Positions 18,163 to 26,650 of a stretch of 64,000 bases of DNA are shown piece by piece. Position 1 is the first letter of the stretch; every line of letters starts with the position of its first letter. A program made the translations under genes and the position numbers. Under the pieces are notes generated by a model, which saw only the letters and a program-made list of their open reading frames with translations, was not told where the DNA came from and ran no database searches. The stretch spans positions 1 through 64,000 of the forward strand of contig JBNKVT010000062.1 in NCBI GenBank assembly GCA_050299335.1, given 5' to 3'. Origin of the DNA: JBNKVT01 sp050299335. Its GTDB lineage: Bacteria > Pseudomonadota > Alphaproteobacteria > Rhodobacterales > Rhodobacteraceae.

Positions 18163-18452
18163 GACCGACCCGATCGGCGGCAGCCACACTACGTGACCGT
18201 AGGGGCCGGATGGGCGGGCTGCGTGCAGGCCAGCTGGCTGTCGGAGGACCCACGCACTCGGGTGCCGCTGCCGGAGGCCGGGAAGTCCGACAATAGCCAC
18301 TGGGTGCATATTCCCATCGGCGATCTCTACTACATCGGCAATCCGCGCAGCGACTGGATGAAAAAACCGCCGCAGAGGCCTCGATCATGCCGCGGATCGT
18401 GTTGGAAAACACCGCCTCGCCCGCGGTAATGATCGCCGAAAAGGCCGCAGAC
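18155..18452 (+). pseudogene. Relic of a GMC oxidoreductase with its middle deleted
   Basis: A coding remnant overlaps the kinase stop by 8 bases, like the preceding gene junction. From 18187 one frame reads HYVTVGAGWAGCV and then LSEDPRTRV and HIPIG, up to NPRSDWM at 18360: the FAD-binding N-terminus of choline-dehydrogenase-like (GMC) enzymes. After a run of six A (18361-18366) the frame shifts and reads ASIMPRIV and PAVMIAEKAADTIL (18378-18449), which is the extreme C-terminus of the same family. Some 400-450 residues between the two are missing. A small frameshift also separates the likely ATG at 18155 from the FAD motif. It was probably the last enzyme of the operon. Confidence 0.72.
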
Positions 18453-18533
18453 ACGATCCTGGGGAAAACAGCCTCCCGACCCGCGATAGCCAGTCATGCG
18501 ATCCTGCGGCGTCAGGCCGATGTCAGGCTGATG

Positions 18534-19421
18534 TCAGGACTGCGTCGAGCGCAGCAGGGTCTTGCGGGCGGAATTCAGATGCGCCTTGCAGGCCAGTTCG
18601 ATAATCTTGGGGTTCTTCGTGACCAGCGCGTCGATATAGGTGAGATGCTCGCGGATCGCCACCTCGTTGCGCTGGCGCTCATCGGCTTTGTTCCACTGAT
18701 AATGATAGTGGAAAATCAGTGCGTTGATATCGCTGAACCCTTCGATGAAGCGATTGGGAACCGATGCGTGAATGAAACGGTGAAACCGGCTGTCCAACTC
18801 GGAGAAGTCGTGGAACCGCCTGTCGATATCGTTGATAATGTCGAGATGCCGCGCCTCGAGCGCCCTCAGCCCGTTCCAGGCCGGGGCATCATCGGGAAGC
18901 TTCCCGAAGGCCAGCGCCGAGCGCAGTTCGAACATCTCGCGGATCTCGAACAGTTCCATCGCGAAATCCCGCGTGAAACCCTTGAACCGCCAGCCGCCAC
19001 TGGGACGGCGTTCGATCAGGCCGAACCGCTGGAACCGATTCATGAATTCGCGGATGCTCGTGGTCGCGACCCCGAATTTGCGGGCCAGCTCCAGCTCGTT
19101 GATCGAGGTGCCGGGGCGTGTATCGCCCTGCAGCATCCATTTCATGAACCGTTCCTCGACCTGTTCGGAGACCGGAACCGTATCCGCATCGGGGTAGCGC
19201 GGCGCTTTACCGGCGGCATGGCCGACCCTTCGCAGCCGGCCGGTCCCCTCGACCGCTTCCCCAGCAGACAGCGCGTCGATCACCTTGCGCACCGTGGTCC
19301 GGCTGACACCGAGCTTTTCGCAGAGCTCCAGTTCGGACGGCAGGGGATCACCCGGCCGCATGCCCGACAACACGTCCAGCATGAGATTATGTGCGCGTTT
19401 GAAGACCCGGTCGGATTTCAT
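18534..19421 (-). CDS. GntR-family regulator with two DNA-binding modules
   Basis: A 295-residue regulator, longer than usual for FadR-type GntR proteins (about 230). Residues 25-50 form a GntR winged helix (LPSELELCEKLGVSRTTVRK). A second, more divergent one follows at about 93-145 (NELELARKFGVATTSIREF, ending in the wing RPSGGWRFKGF). The remaining 150 residues form an all-helical FCD ligand domain with its metal-site histidines (H at about 180, 215 and 260). It is divergent from the importer operon at 19535 and probably controls it. Confidence 0.85.
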   Translation of the reverse strand: MKSDRVFKRAHNLMLDVLSGMRPGDPLPSELELCEKLGVSRTTVRKVIDALSAGEAVEGTGRLRRVGHAAGKAPRYPDADTVPVSEQVEERFMKWMLQGDTRPGTSINELELARKFGVATTSIREFMNRFQRFGLIERRPSGGWRFKGFTRDFAMELFEIREMFELRSALAFGKLPDDAPAWNGLRALEARHLDIINDIDRRFHDFSELDSRFHRFIHASVPNRFIEGFSDINALIFHYHYQWNKADERQRNEVAIREHLTYIDALVTKNPKIIELACKAHLNSARKTLLRSTQS

Positions 19422-19441
19422 CGAAAAATCCCGATTCTGAG

Positions 19442-19454
19442 TGTATTTTATACA
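19442..19454. promoter_or_regulatory. Candidate GntR operator in the divergent promoter region
   Basis: TGTAT-TTT-ATACA is a perfect 13-base palindrome in an AT-rich 110-base gap between the GntR gene and the importer operon. FadR-type regulators commonly bind such short T-G-T/A-C-A palindromes near their own gene. A possible promoter for the right-hand operon (TTGACT at 19467, TTTTAT at 19491) follows it. Confidence 0.4.
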
Positions 19455-19534
19455 TTAAAAGACATTTTGACTCTGATTCCAAGTAATGTTTTTTATGTCT
19501 AAAAAGCATATCGCATAACGAGTGGAGGGAACTG

Positions 19535-20563
19535 GTGAGTGGGAGAAGTGACACCCCTGCAGCAACTGCCCAGGGTTCGGACAGGGGTGTCGCTCTCGCA
19601 TTGTCCATGCTCGGCTTCGGTCCGGTGCTGATCCTGGTGCTTGTGATCGTCGTCGTTGCCCTGATCACCCCGAATTTCCTCAAGCCGATCAATATCGGCA
19701 ATATCATGGCCCAGACCGCCGTGATCGCCATCGTTGCGATGGGGCAGCAGATCGTCATCCTGACCCGTGGTATCGACCTGTCGGTCGGTGCCAATCTCGC
19801 GCTCGCCACCGTCGTCGGCGGCCTGATGTTCCGCGAGGTGGATTCCGCACTGCTCGTCACCCTCGCCATGCTCGGAACCGGCCTCGCCGTCGGGCTGATC
19901 AACGGGTTGTTCTATGTCTACGGACGCCTGCCGCACCCGTTCATCATCACGCTCGCCACCCTGTCGATCTGCCGGGGCCTGGCGCTGCAAATTGCTCCCG
20001 GGCACACCACGATGCGCGGCATGCCCGACACCATCGGGGCGCTCGGGAACACTGATTTCCTTGGCATCCCTGCGGCCTTTTATGTCGTCGCAGGAGTGGC
20101 ACTGATCGTCTATCTGATCTCGACGCGTCTGGTCTGGGGGCGCTGGCTATACGCGGTTGGGGGAGACCCGAAAGCGGCACTTGAAATGGGCGTGCCGGTA
20201 AAGGGGGTGCTGGTCTCGGCCTATGCGCTGTCGGGCCTCTGCGCCGGGATCGGGGCCGTGGTTCTGTCGGGCCGCACCGCTGCCAGTTCACCGCTTTACG
20301 GCAACCTGCTGGAGCTTGACACCATCGCCGCCGTCATCATCGGCGGGGCGAGTTTTCTTGGCGGGCGCGGCCATCTGGGACATGCGCTGATCGGGGCGGT
20401 GATGATCGGCGTGATCCGCAATGCGCTCAACCTGCAGGGCGTCAATGTCTACTTCCAGATGATCGCCATCGGCGTCATCATCGTCATCGCGGTCGAGGCG
20501 GATGTGCTGCGCGGCCATCTCGAAGCCCGGGCACGGACCCAGCAGGCGGGGGAGAAGTCATGA
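19535..20563 (+). CDS. Ribose-type ABC transporter permease (RbsC-like)
   Basis: A 342-residue CUT2 inner-membrane permease with the typical RGIDLSVGANLALA segment near residue 80 and IIGGASFLGGRGHLGHALIGA near residue 265. It starts with GTG, with a GGAGGG site 4 bases upstream. It is the first gene of a four-gene unit (permease, ATPase, binding protein, dehydrogenase), an order different from the first importer. Its stop overlaps the ATPase start (ATGA). Confidence 0.9.
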   Translation: MSGRSDTPAATAQGSDRGVALALSMLGFGPVLILVLVIVVVALITPNFLKPINIGNIMAQTAVIAIVAMGQQIVILTRGIDLSVGANLALATVVGGLMFREVDSALLVTLAMLGTGLAVGLINGLFYVYGRLPHPFIITLATLSICRGLALQIAPGHTTMRGMPDTIGALGNTDFLGIPAAFYVVAGVALIVYLISTRLVWGRWLYAVGGDPKAALEMGVPVKGVLVSAYALSGLCAGIGAVVLSGRTAASSPLYGNLLELDTIAAVIIGGASFLGGRGHLGHALIGAVMIGVIRNALNLQGVNVYFQMIAIGVIIVIAVEADVLRGHLEARARTQQAGEKS

Positions 20564-21363
20564 CCGCCGCCGATCAGCCCGTCCTGTCGATCCGCAACGC
20601 CTGCAAGCGCTTTGGTGCCATCGAGGCCCTGAGCGGGGTCAGCCTCGACGCCTACAAGTCCGAAATTCTGGCCCTGCTCGGCGATAACGGGGCGGGCAAG
20701 TCGACCCTGATCAAATGCATCAGCGGCGTCCACGCCCTCGACGAGGGCGAAATCCGGATCGACGGCGAAAACCTGCACCTGACCTCGCCCGCCGAAGCCC
20801 GCGCCGCCGGGATCGAGACCGTCTACCAGGACCTCGCCCTTTTCGACAACCTGACCCCGGCCCAGAACTTCTTCTGCGGCCGCGAGATATCCGGCCCCGC
20901 ATGGCTGCCGCGCCCGCTGCGCTGGCTCGACCACCGGGCGATGAACCGCGAGGCGCAGGAAACCATCGACCGGCTGAAGGTGCGCCTGCCCCGCTTCAAC
21001 GCCCCGGTCGCCCGAATGTCCGGCGGCCAGCGCCAGGCCATCGCCGTCGCCCGCGCCACCGTTTTTGCGCGCAACATCGTCATCCTCGACGAGCCGACGG
21101 CGGCTCTCGGCCTGCGCGAAAGCCGCAAGGTTCTCGACCTGATGCGGCAGCTTCGCAGCGAGGGCAATGCGGTGATCCTGATCACCCACAACATGGACCA
21201 TGTCGCCGAACTTGCCGACCGCGCCGTGGTGCTGCGGCAGGGCCGCAAGGTCGGCGAACTGATCCCGGATGAAGGCAACAAGCAGGACCTCGTCTCCATG
21301 ATCGTGGGCGGCGAGGCCAACCAACCCGAGGCAGGCAGGGCAGAAGACCATCGGGTCATGTGA
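20560..21363 (+). CDS. Single-domain ABC transporter ATPase of a ribose-type importer
   Basis: A 267-residue ATPase with one ABC domain: Walker A GDNGAGKST at about residues 42-50, signature MSGGQRQAIAVARA, Walker B IVILDEPTAALGL and the switch His in LITHNMD. CUT2 importers usually have a double-length ATPase of about 500 residues; this half-size form, like FrcA/RbsA-type short forms of rhizobia, must act as a homodimer. It is coupled to the permease by a 4-base overlap. Confidence 0.9.
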   Translation: MTAADQPVLSIRNACKRFGAIEALSGVSLDAYKSEILALLGDNGAGKSTLIKCISGVHALDEGEIRIDGENLHLTSPAEARAAGIETVYQDLALFDNLTPAQNFFCGREISGPAWLPRPLRWLDHRAMNREAQETIDRLKVRLPRFNAPVARMSGGQRQAIAVARATVFARNIVILDEPTAALGLRESRKVLDLMRQLRSEGNAVILITHNMDHVAELADRAVVLRQGRKVGELIPDEGNKQDLVSMIVGGEANQPEAGRAEDHRVM

Positions 21364-21388
21364 CGCATAGCAACAACAGGAGGAAACA

Positions 21389-22303
21389 ATGAAAATTCTG
21401 AAACTGATGGCCGGACTGGCCGTGGCAGCAGCCACGGCGCTTCCGGCCCTGGCACAGGAGGAGATCAAGCTTGGCTTCATCACCAAGTTCCCCGTGCCCT
21501 TCTTCGCCGCCATGGAGGATGCGGCCAAGGCCTATGCCGCCGAGAATCCCGGCGTCGAGATCGTCTACGGCCAGGGCCAGTCGGCCACCGATATCGAAGG
21601 CCAGATCGCGCTGATCGAATCCATGGTCACGCAAGGGGTGCAGGGCATCGCCATCACGCCGGTCGATCCCACCGTCGCTTCGGCGCTGGACCGCGCGATT
21701 GCCAACGGGGTAAAGGTTGTCCTGATGGACAACAGCATTCCCGACTGGGACGGCCGCACCTCGCTCGCGACCACCGACAACTATGCCGCCGGTGTGATTG
21801 CCGGGGAATACCTCGCAACGCAGCTGAGCGACGGCGACACGCTGGGCATCCTCGAAGGCGTGCCGGGGGTGCCGGCGCTGGATGACCGGGTCAACGGCAT
21901 GCTCGAAGGCCTCGGCGACGTGGCGGTCGAGATCGTCGGGCGCAACCCGACCAACTGCACCGAGGAACTGGGCATCAGCGGGGCCGAAGACCTCCTGATC
22001 GCCAATCCTGACCTGAAGGCGATCTACGCCGCCTGCGGTCCGCCCGCTGCTGGTGCCGCCCGTGCCATCGAGAATGCCGGGATCGCGCCTGACGACATCG
22101 TGCTCGTCGGTTTCGACTTCTGCTGCGGCGAGGCCGAAGCGCTGGAAGCCGGGATCGAGGACGCGACCGTGGCGCAGTTCCCGTCGCAGATGGCCAGCCT
22201 CGGCGTCGACGCGCTGGTGCGCGCCATCAGGGGCGAGAGCGTGGACACGCTGATCGACTCGGGCGCCGCTCTGGTGACCGTGGAGAACATGGACGAGTTC
22301 TAG
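21389..22303 (+). CDS. Ribose-type ABC transporter substrate-binding protein
   Basis: A 304-residue periplasmic binding protein with a Sec signal peptide (residues 1-22, ending ALPALAQE) and the CUT2 fold: KLGFITKFPVPFF at the mature N-terminus and VLMDNSIPDWDGRTS at the ligand cleft. It belongs to the operon that starts at 19535. A GGAGGA site lies 6 bases before the ATG. Two cysteines near the C-terminal half (FDFCCGEA) are unusual for a periplasmic protein. Ligand unknown. Confidence 0.88.
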   Translation: MKILKLMAGLAVAAATALPALAQEEIKLGFITKFPVPFFAAMEDAAKAYAAENPGVEIVYGQGQSATDIEGQIALIESMVTQGVQGIAITPVDPTVASALDRAIANGVKVVLMDNSIPDWDGRTSLATTDNYAAGVIAGEYLATQLSDGDTLGILEGVPGVPALDDRVNGMLEGLGDVAVEIVGRNPTNCTEELGISGAEDLLIANPDLKAIYAACGPPAAGAARAIENAGIAPDDIVLVGFDFCCGEAEALEAGIEDATVAQFPSQMASLGVDALVRAIRGESVDTLIDSGAALVTVENMDEF

Positions 22304-22313
22304 TAATCCCTTC

Positions 22314-22345
22314 GGCGGGGACCGGGTTTCCACCCGGTCCCCGCC
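22314..22345 (+). other. Intercistronic stem-loop after the binding-protein gene
   Basis: A perfect 14-base stem (arms 22314-22327 and 22332-22345) with a TTCC loop, 10 bases after the binding-protein stop. No T-run follows, so partial termination or mRNA protection is more likely than full termination before the dehydrogenase gene. Confidence 0.6.
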
Positions 22346-22381
22346 ACAAACTGCCCGCACAGAACACACAAGGATTATCCG

Positions 22382-23368
22382 GTGCCCAAGATCAGCGCCT
22401 TGTCATGTACGGCCCCCGGCAGTCTCGCCGTCATCGAACGCGACGCTCCCGTCTGTCAGGCAGGCGAGTCCCTGGTCCGCCCCCGCCGGGTCGGCGTCTG
22501 CGGCACCGATTACCACATTTTCGAAGGCAAGCACCCCTTCCTCGACTATCCGCGCGTCATGGGCCATGAACTGGCGGTCGAGATCGTCACGGCCCCGGCG
22601 GGATCGGATTTTGAGCCGGGCGAGATATGCACCGTCAACCCCTATCTCTCCTGCGGCACCTGCCGGACCTGCCGCGCCGGCAAACCGAATTGCTGCGAGA
22701 AAATCTCGGTGCTCGGCGTGCATCAGGATGGCGGTATGGCCGAGCTTCTGGCGGTTCCGGACTCAAATCTGGTCAAGACCGACGGCCTGTCTCCGGATGC
22801 CTGCGCGACCGTGGAATTCCTCGCCATCGGCGCCCACGCCGTGCGCCGCGCCAACCCGCAGCCGGGCGACCGGGCGCTGGTGGTCGGTGCGGGTCCCATC
22901 GGGCTCGGGGCTGCGCTCTTTGCGCGGCTCGCCGGGTCCGATGTCTCGGTCATCGATCTGGACCACGACCGCGCCGTGCAGGTCGCGGATCTCGCAGGTG
23001 TTTCCGCGTTGGAGGAAGGCCCTCCCGAGGCGTTCGACACGGTCTTCGACGCCACCGGCAACAGTGCTGCGATGGAAGCAAGTTTCGGCCTGGTCGCTGC
23101 CGGTGGCACCTTCACGATGGTCGGTGTCGTCAAGGACCGCATCGGCTTTTCCGATCCCGATTTCCACCGCCGGGAAATGACGCTTCTGGGCAGCCGGAAC
23201 GCAACCGGCACGGATTTTTCCCGGGTGATCGCTGCGATCCGCGATGACGAGATCGACATTTCCGCCATTCTGACACACCGGACCAGCCTGCGGGACGCCC
23301 CGGCGGACATCGCGCTCTGGGCGTCGCAGAAATCCGGCCTGATCAAGGCGGTCGTCGAAATATCCTGA
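22382..23368 (+). CDS. Zinc-dependent alcohol dehydrogenase (MDR superfamily)
   Basis: A 328-residue NAD(P)-dependent dehydrogenase. Catalytic zinc ligands are probably C40 (GVCGTD), H62 and E63 (GHE); a structural zinc cluster of four cysteines spans 91-105 (CGTCRTC, then CC); the Rossmann motif is VVGAGPIGLGAALFA near residue 160. Relatives oxidise sugar alcohols or sugar acids (L-idonate, L-galactonate, sorbitol types). It starts with GTG preceded by AAGGA at 8 bases and is the last gene of the importer operon, so it probably oxidises the imported polyol or sugar acid. Confidence 0.88.
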   Translation: MPKISALSCTAPGSLAVIERDAPVCQAGESLVRPRRVGVCGTDYHIFEGKHPFLDYPRVMGHELAVEIVTAPAGSDFEPGEICTVNPYLSCGTCRTCRAGKPNCCEKISVLGVHQDGGMAELLAVPDSNLVKTDGLSPDACATVEFLAIGAHAVRRANPQPGDRALVVGAGPIGLGAALFARLAGSDVSVIDLDHDRAVQVADLAGVSALEEGPPEAFDTVFDATGNSAAMEASFGLVAAGGTFTMVGVVKDRIGFSDPDFHRREMTLLGSRNATGTDFSRVIAAIRDDEIDISAILTHRTSLRDAPADIALWASQKSGLIKAVVEIS

Positions 23369-23443
23369 AGACAGGCGCACCGGCCCGCATGGCACAGGGC
23401 CTACCCCTCGCCACGCGATCGAACTGCATCCGGGCCGTGCGTG

Positions 23444-24769
23444 TCAGGCGACCGCCGTTTTCCGATCCGGGCGCTTGCCGGCGTCATCCCCGACGCGCGC
23501 GCCCGGGTCGATGATCGGGGGCGCGGCGTTGAGCTTTTCCAACGCGAACCCGGCCGCCGCCCGGTAGGCCGCCATGAACTCCCTGCGCTCCTCGGCGGGG
23601 ACCACGTCGTCGACATCGTCGAATTCTCCACCGCAGCGTTCGTCGATCAGGTTCAAGAGTCCGAAGGGCCCCGCGCCGCGATTGCGCAGGATCACCTGCG
23701 AGATCGGGCCGCAAAGCTCGGCATCATAGGCGCTCAGGGCCGCTTGGGTCACACCGTGGTCAAGCAGGTGCTTGCCGAGGATGCGGGCGTCGACGATGGC
23801 TTGCGTCGCCCCGTTCGAGCCTGTCGGATACATCACATGCGCGGCATCGCCCATCAAAGCAACGGCACCGTCCACCCAGGTCTCGACGGGGTCGCGATCG
23901 ATCATCGGGTATTCCCAGATATCCGTGGCTCCGGACAGGAGGGCCGGAACGTCCAGCCAGTCCCACGCCCAGCCTTCGAAATGATGGAGGAAATCGGCCA
24001 GTTCGACCTTCTTGTTCCAGTCCCCCGACGTCCAGCCGTCGGAATTGTCAAACGTGACTTCGGCAATCCAGTTGATCGTGGCGAGGCCCGTTTCGGGGTC
24101 CGGCTGCGAGATCGGATAAAAGACCATCCGATGCTTGTGAGTGCCCAGCCCCACGAAGGAAGCTCCGCTGCGGATCGGCCTGGCCTGGGTCGTGCCGCGC
24201 CACATCACCGCCCCGCCCCACTGGATCGGCGGCTGGTCGGGATGCATCTGCGCGCGCACGGCGGAATGCAGCCCGTCGGCGCCGATCAGCAGGCTGCCCG
24301 TGGCAATCGACCTGGAGCCGTCCGCATGTTCGATCAGAGCCTCCACCCCTCCGTCCGTGCGATTTCGGTAGCCCGTCACCCGCTGGCCAAGTCGAATGGC
24401 GTCCGCGCCAAGACGGCGGCAGGCCGCGTCATAGAGCATCATCTGCAACTTGCCGCGATGGACGGAATATTGCGGCCAGTGATATCCCGCCTCCAGCCCG
24501 CGCGGCTCTGAATAGATGTCGTTGCCGTTCAGCCCGACCAGCGCCCATTCGCGCGCCTGGATGCCGATTGCATCCAGATCGGCGCCGGAAAAGCCCATCT
24601 CGTACAGCTCGCGCACAGCGTTGGGCTGCAGGTTGATCCCCACGCCAAGAGGGCGCAGCTCAGCGACGCTCTCGAAGACGATGGCCCGCACGCCGATCTG
24701 GTTCAGGGTCAGGGCCGTCGCCAGCCCGCCGATGCCGCCACCGGCGATCAGGACTACAGGTTCTGTCAT
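23444..24769 (-). CDS. FAD-dependent aromatic-ring monooxygenase-like protein
   Basis: A 441-residue group A flavoprotein monooxygenase. It shows the N-terminal AGGGIGGLATALTL dinucleotide fold (residues 8-21), the LIGADGLHSAVR motif that binds FAD and NAD(P)H near residue 160, and GDAAHVMYPTGSNGA near 300. Relatives include salicylate and 3-hydroxybenzoate hydroxylases and flavin-dependent enzymes of tailoring pathways. It stands alone on the minus strand beside an unrelated transporter operon, so its substrate cannot be inferred from neighbours. Confidence 0.85.
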   Translation of the reverse strand: MTEPVVLIAGGGIGGLATALTLNQIGVRAIVFESVAELRPLGVGINLQPNAVRELYEMGFSGADLDAIGIQAREWALVGLNGNDIYSEPRGLEAGYHWPQYSVHRGKLQMMLYDAACRRLGADAIRLGQRVTGYRNRTDGGVEALIEHADGSRSIATGSLLIGADGLHSAVRAQMHPDQPPIQWGGAVMWRGTTQARPIRSGASFVGLGTHKHRMVFYPISQPDPETGLATINWIAEVTFDNSDGWTSGDWNKKVELADFLHHFEGWAWDWLDVPALLSGATDIWEYPMIDRDPVETWVDGAVALMGDAAHVMYPTGSNGATQAIVDARILGKHLLDHGVTQAALSAYDAELCGPISQVILRNRGAGPFGLLNLIDERCGGEFDDVDDVVPAEERREFMAAYRAAAGFALEKLNAAPPIIDPGARVGDDAGKRPDRKTAVA

Positions 24770-25027
24770 CTCACTCCCTCCGCGTCAGGACTGTCTACAC
24801 AAGGTTAAGCGACGAGGGAACCCTGCAGCCGTCTCAGGGCATCAGGTGATGCCGCCTGCCCGCAGCCTTTTCGCCCCCCGCCCCGTAATGTGCGGGGGGG
24901 GGTGGCATCCCCGGCTGCCGATCGCCGGGACACAGCCGATCCCCGACGGAACCGGTGCCCAGGTTTCGCATGGCGGTTAAATAATCTAGGATCGGTTTCG
25001 CGCGCGGCGTCGATTGGGAGGGACAAC

Positions 25028-26164
25028 ATGGATATCTCCAGGCGGACATTCACGGTCTTGGCGGCGGCGGGGCTGACGGCCTGTTCAGCACCCGGTACCA
25101 GGACCCTGCCGGCCTCGCAATCGCCAGCACTACCGCCCGATCTGCGGCCTCTGGACAATTCCGGCTATTCCGCCTGGGTCGCGGGCTTCCGCGAGCGGGC
25201 GCTGGGAAGGGGGATCGATGCCCGGACCCTGGACACAGCCTTCCGGCAGGCCGGCTATCTGCCGGGCGTGGTGCAGCGCGACCGGAACCAGACCGAATCG
25301 CGCCGGACGCTGGAGGATTACCTCTCGATCGCCGCCTCGGAAGAGCGGATCACCAAGGGGCGGGCGGCTTATGCGCGGCACCGGGGCACGCTGGAGGCGC
25401 TGCAAGCGCGCTACGGGGTCGATGCGAAGATCATCGCCGCGATCTGGGGGCTGGAAAGCTACTATGGCGAGCGCAAGGGCGATATTCCGGTGATCTCGGC
25501 CCTGTCGACACTGGCCTATGACGGGCGGCGCGGGACCTTCTTCGAAAACCAGCTTGTCGCCGCTTTGCGCATCCTGCAGGCCGGGGATATCACGCCCGAG
25601 CGGATGGTCGGGTCCTGGGCCGGGGCGATGGGGCACACGCAGTTCATTCCGACCTCGTATCTGTCCTACGCCGTCGATTTCACCGGCGACGGGCGGCGCG
25701 ATATCTGGAGCGACGATCCCACCGACGCCCTGGCCTCTACGGCGGCCTACCTGGCGAAGAACGGCTGGGTTCGGGGGCTTTCCTGGGGTGGCGAGGTCGG
25801 GGCGGGCGCGCCGACGGGCGAGGTGATCCAGCCGCAGGCGGGCGGGCCGCAGTTTCAGGTGACGCGGAATTTTGCCGTCATCAAGACCTATAACAACTCG
25901 ACCCTCTACGCGATGGGTGTGGGGCATCTGGCCGACCGGATCGGCGGGGCGGGGCCGCTCAGGGGCAGTTTCCCGCCGGATGAATACGGGCTGACCAAGG
26001 CGCAACGTATCGCCCTGCAGGAGCGGCTTACCGCGCTTGGTTTCGATACCGGCGGGGCGGACGGCGTCTTCGGGCCGAAGACCCGTGCCGCCATTGCCGC
26101 CTATCAGCAAAGTCGGGGGCTGCCGGCAACCGGCGAGCCGTCACTGGCGCTGCTGACGGCCTGA
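25028..26164 (+). CDS. Lytic murein transglycosylase B-like lipoprotein with peptidoglycan-binding domain
   Basis: A 378-residue predicted lipoprotein. The signal ends in GLTAC (Cys at about residue 19), a lipobox. Residues about 55-300 form an MltB-type transglycosylase domain with the catalytic Glu in IWGLESYYGE, followed by the TLAYDGRR and GHTQFIP stretches. Residues about 315-378 form a PG_binding_1 domain (LQERLTALGFDTGGADGVFG). It cleaves peptidoglycan strands at the envelope. The start at 25028 has GGGAGGG 6 bases upstream; the longer open frame from 24890 lacks a signal sequence. Confidence 0.92.
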   Translation: MDISRRTFTVLAAAGLTACSAPGTRTLPASQSPALPPDLRPLDNSGYSAWVAGFRERALGRGIDARTLDTAFRQAGYLPGVVQRDRNQTESRRTLEDYLSIAASEERITKGRAAYARHRGTLEALQARYGVDAKIIAAIWGLESYYGERKGDIPVISALSTLAYDGRRGTFFENQLVAALRILQAGDITPERMVGSWAGAMGHTQFIPTSYLSYAVDFTGDGRRDIWSDDPTDALASTAAYLAKNGWVRGLSWGGEVGAGAPTGEVIQPQAGGPQFQVTRNFAVIKTYNNSTLYAMGVGHLADRIGGAGPLRGSFPPDEYGLTKAQRIALQERLTALGFDTGGADGVFGPKTRAAIAAYQQSRGLPATGEPSLALLTA

Positions 26165-26266
26165 TATGCGCAGATCGGTGTGGCGTCTTCGCGCAGGCTA
26201 TCGGAATTGTCATTGACGTCCCGCCTGCCTAAAGTCGCGCCCGCACATCCAGAGGAAATGTTACCA

Positions 26267-26641
26267 ATGCGCCAGCTCATCTCGTCAGGGTCCGAATTCG
26301 AGAGCCAAATCGGCTATTCCCGCGCCGTGGTCGATGGCGACTGGCTGTTCATCTCGGGCACGACGGGGTTCGATTACGCGACGATGACCATCTCGGAGGA
26401 TGTCGCCGAGCAAGCCGAACAGGCCTTGCGAAACATCAAGGCGGCGCTGGACGAGGCAGGCTTCGGGTTTGAGCATATCGTCCGGGTTCACTATATCCTG
26501 CCGGATGCCGATGATTTCCCGGCCTGCTGGCCCGTCTTGCAGAAATATCTGGGCGAGGTCCGGCCGGCGGCGACGATGTTTTCGGCAGGCCTCGCCGACA
26601 AGCGAATGAAGATCGAGATTGAAGTGACCGCGAAGCGGTAA
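26267..26641 (+). CDS. RidA-family (YjgF/UK114) enamine/imine deaminase
   Basis: A 124-residue RidA-type protein. It carries the family hallmarks SGTTGFD (here replacing SGQ), a central helix NIKAALDEAGFGFEHIVRVHYIL and the C-terminal KIEIEVTA strand. The usual Arg in the R-S/T-C segment appears as RPAATMF, an acceptable variant. Members hydrolyse reactive enamines formed by PLP enzymes. The start at 26267 is preceded by AGAGGA at 10 bases; an ATG at 26258 lies too close to it. Confidence 0.83.
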   Translation: MRQLISSGSEFESQIGYSRAVVDGDWLFISGTTGFDYATMTISEDVAEQAEQALRNIKAALDEAGFGFEHIVRVHYILPDADDFPACWPVLQKYLGEVRPAATMFSAGLADKRMKIEIEVTAKR

Positions 26642-26650
26642 GGTGTGACT

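Noticed and set aside
24893..24904. Long run of G in the gap before the lytic transglycosylase gene
   Set aside because: A slipped homopolymer could phase-vary, but it lies far from either gene start and no frame depends on it.
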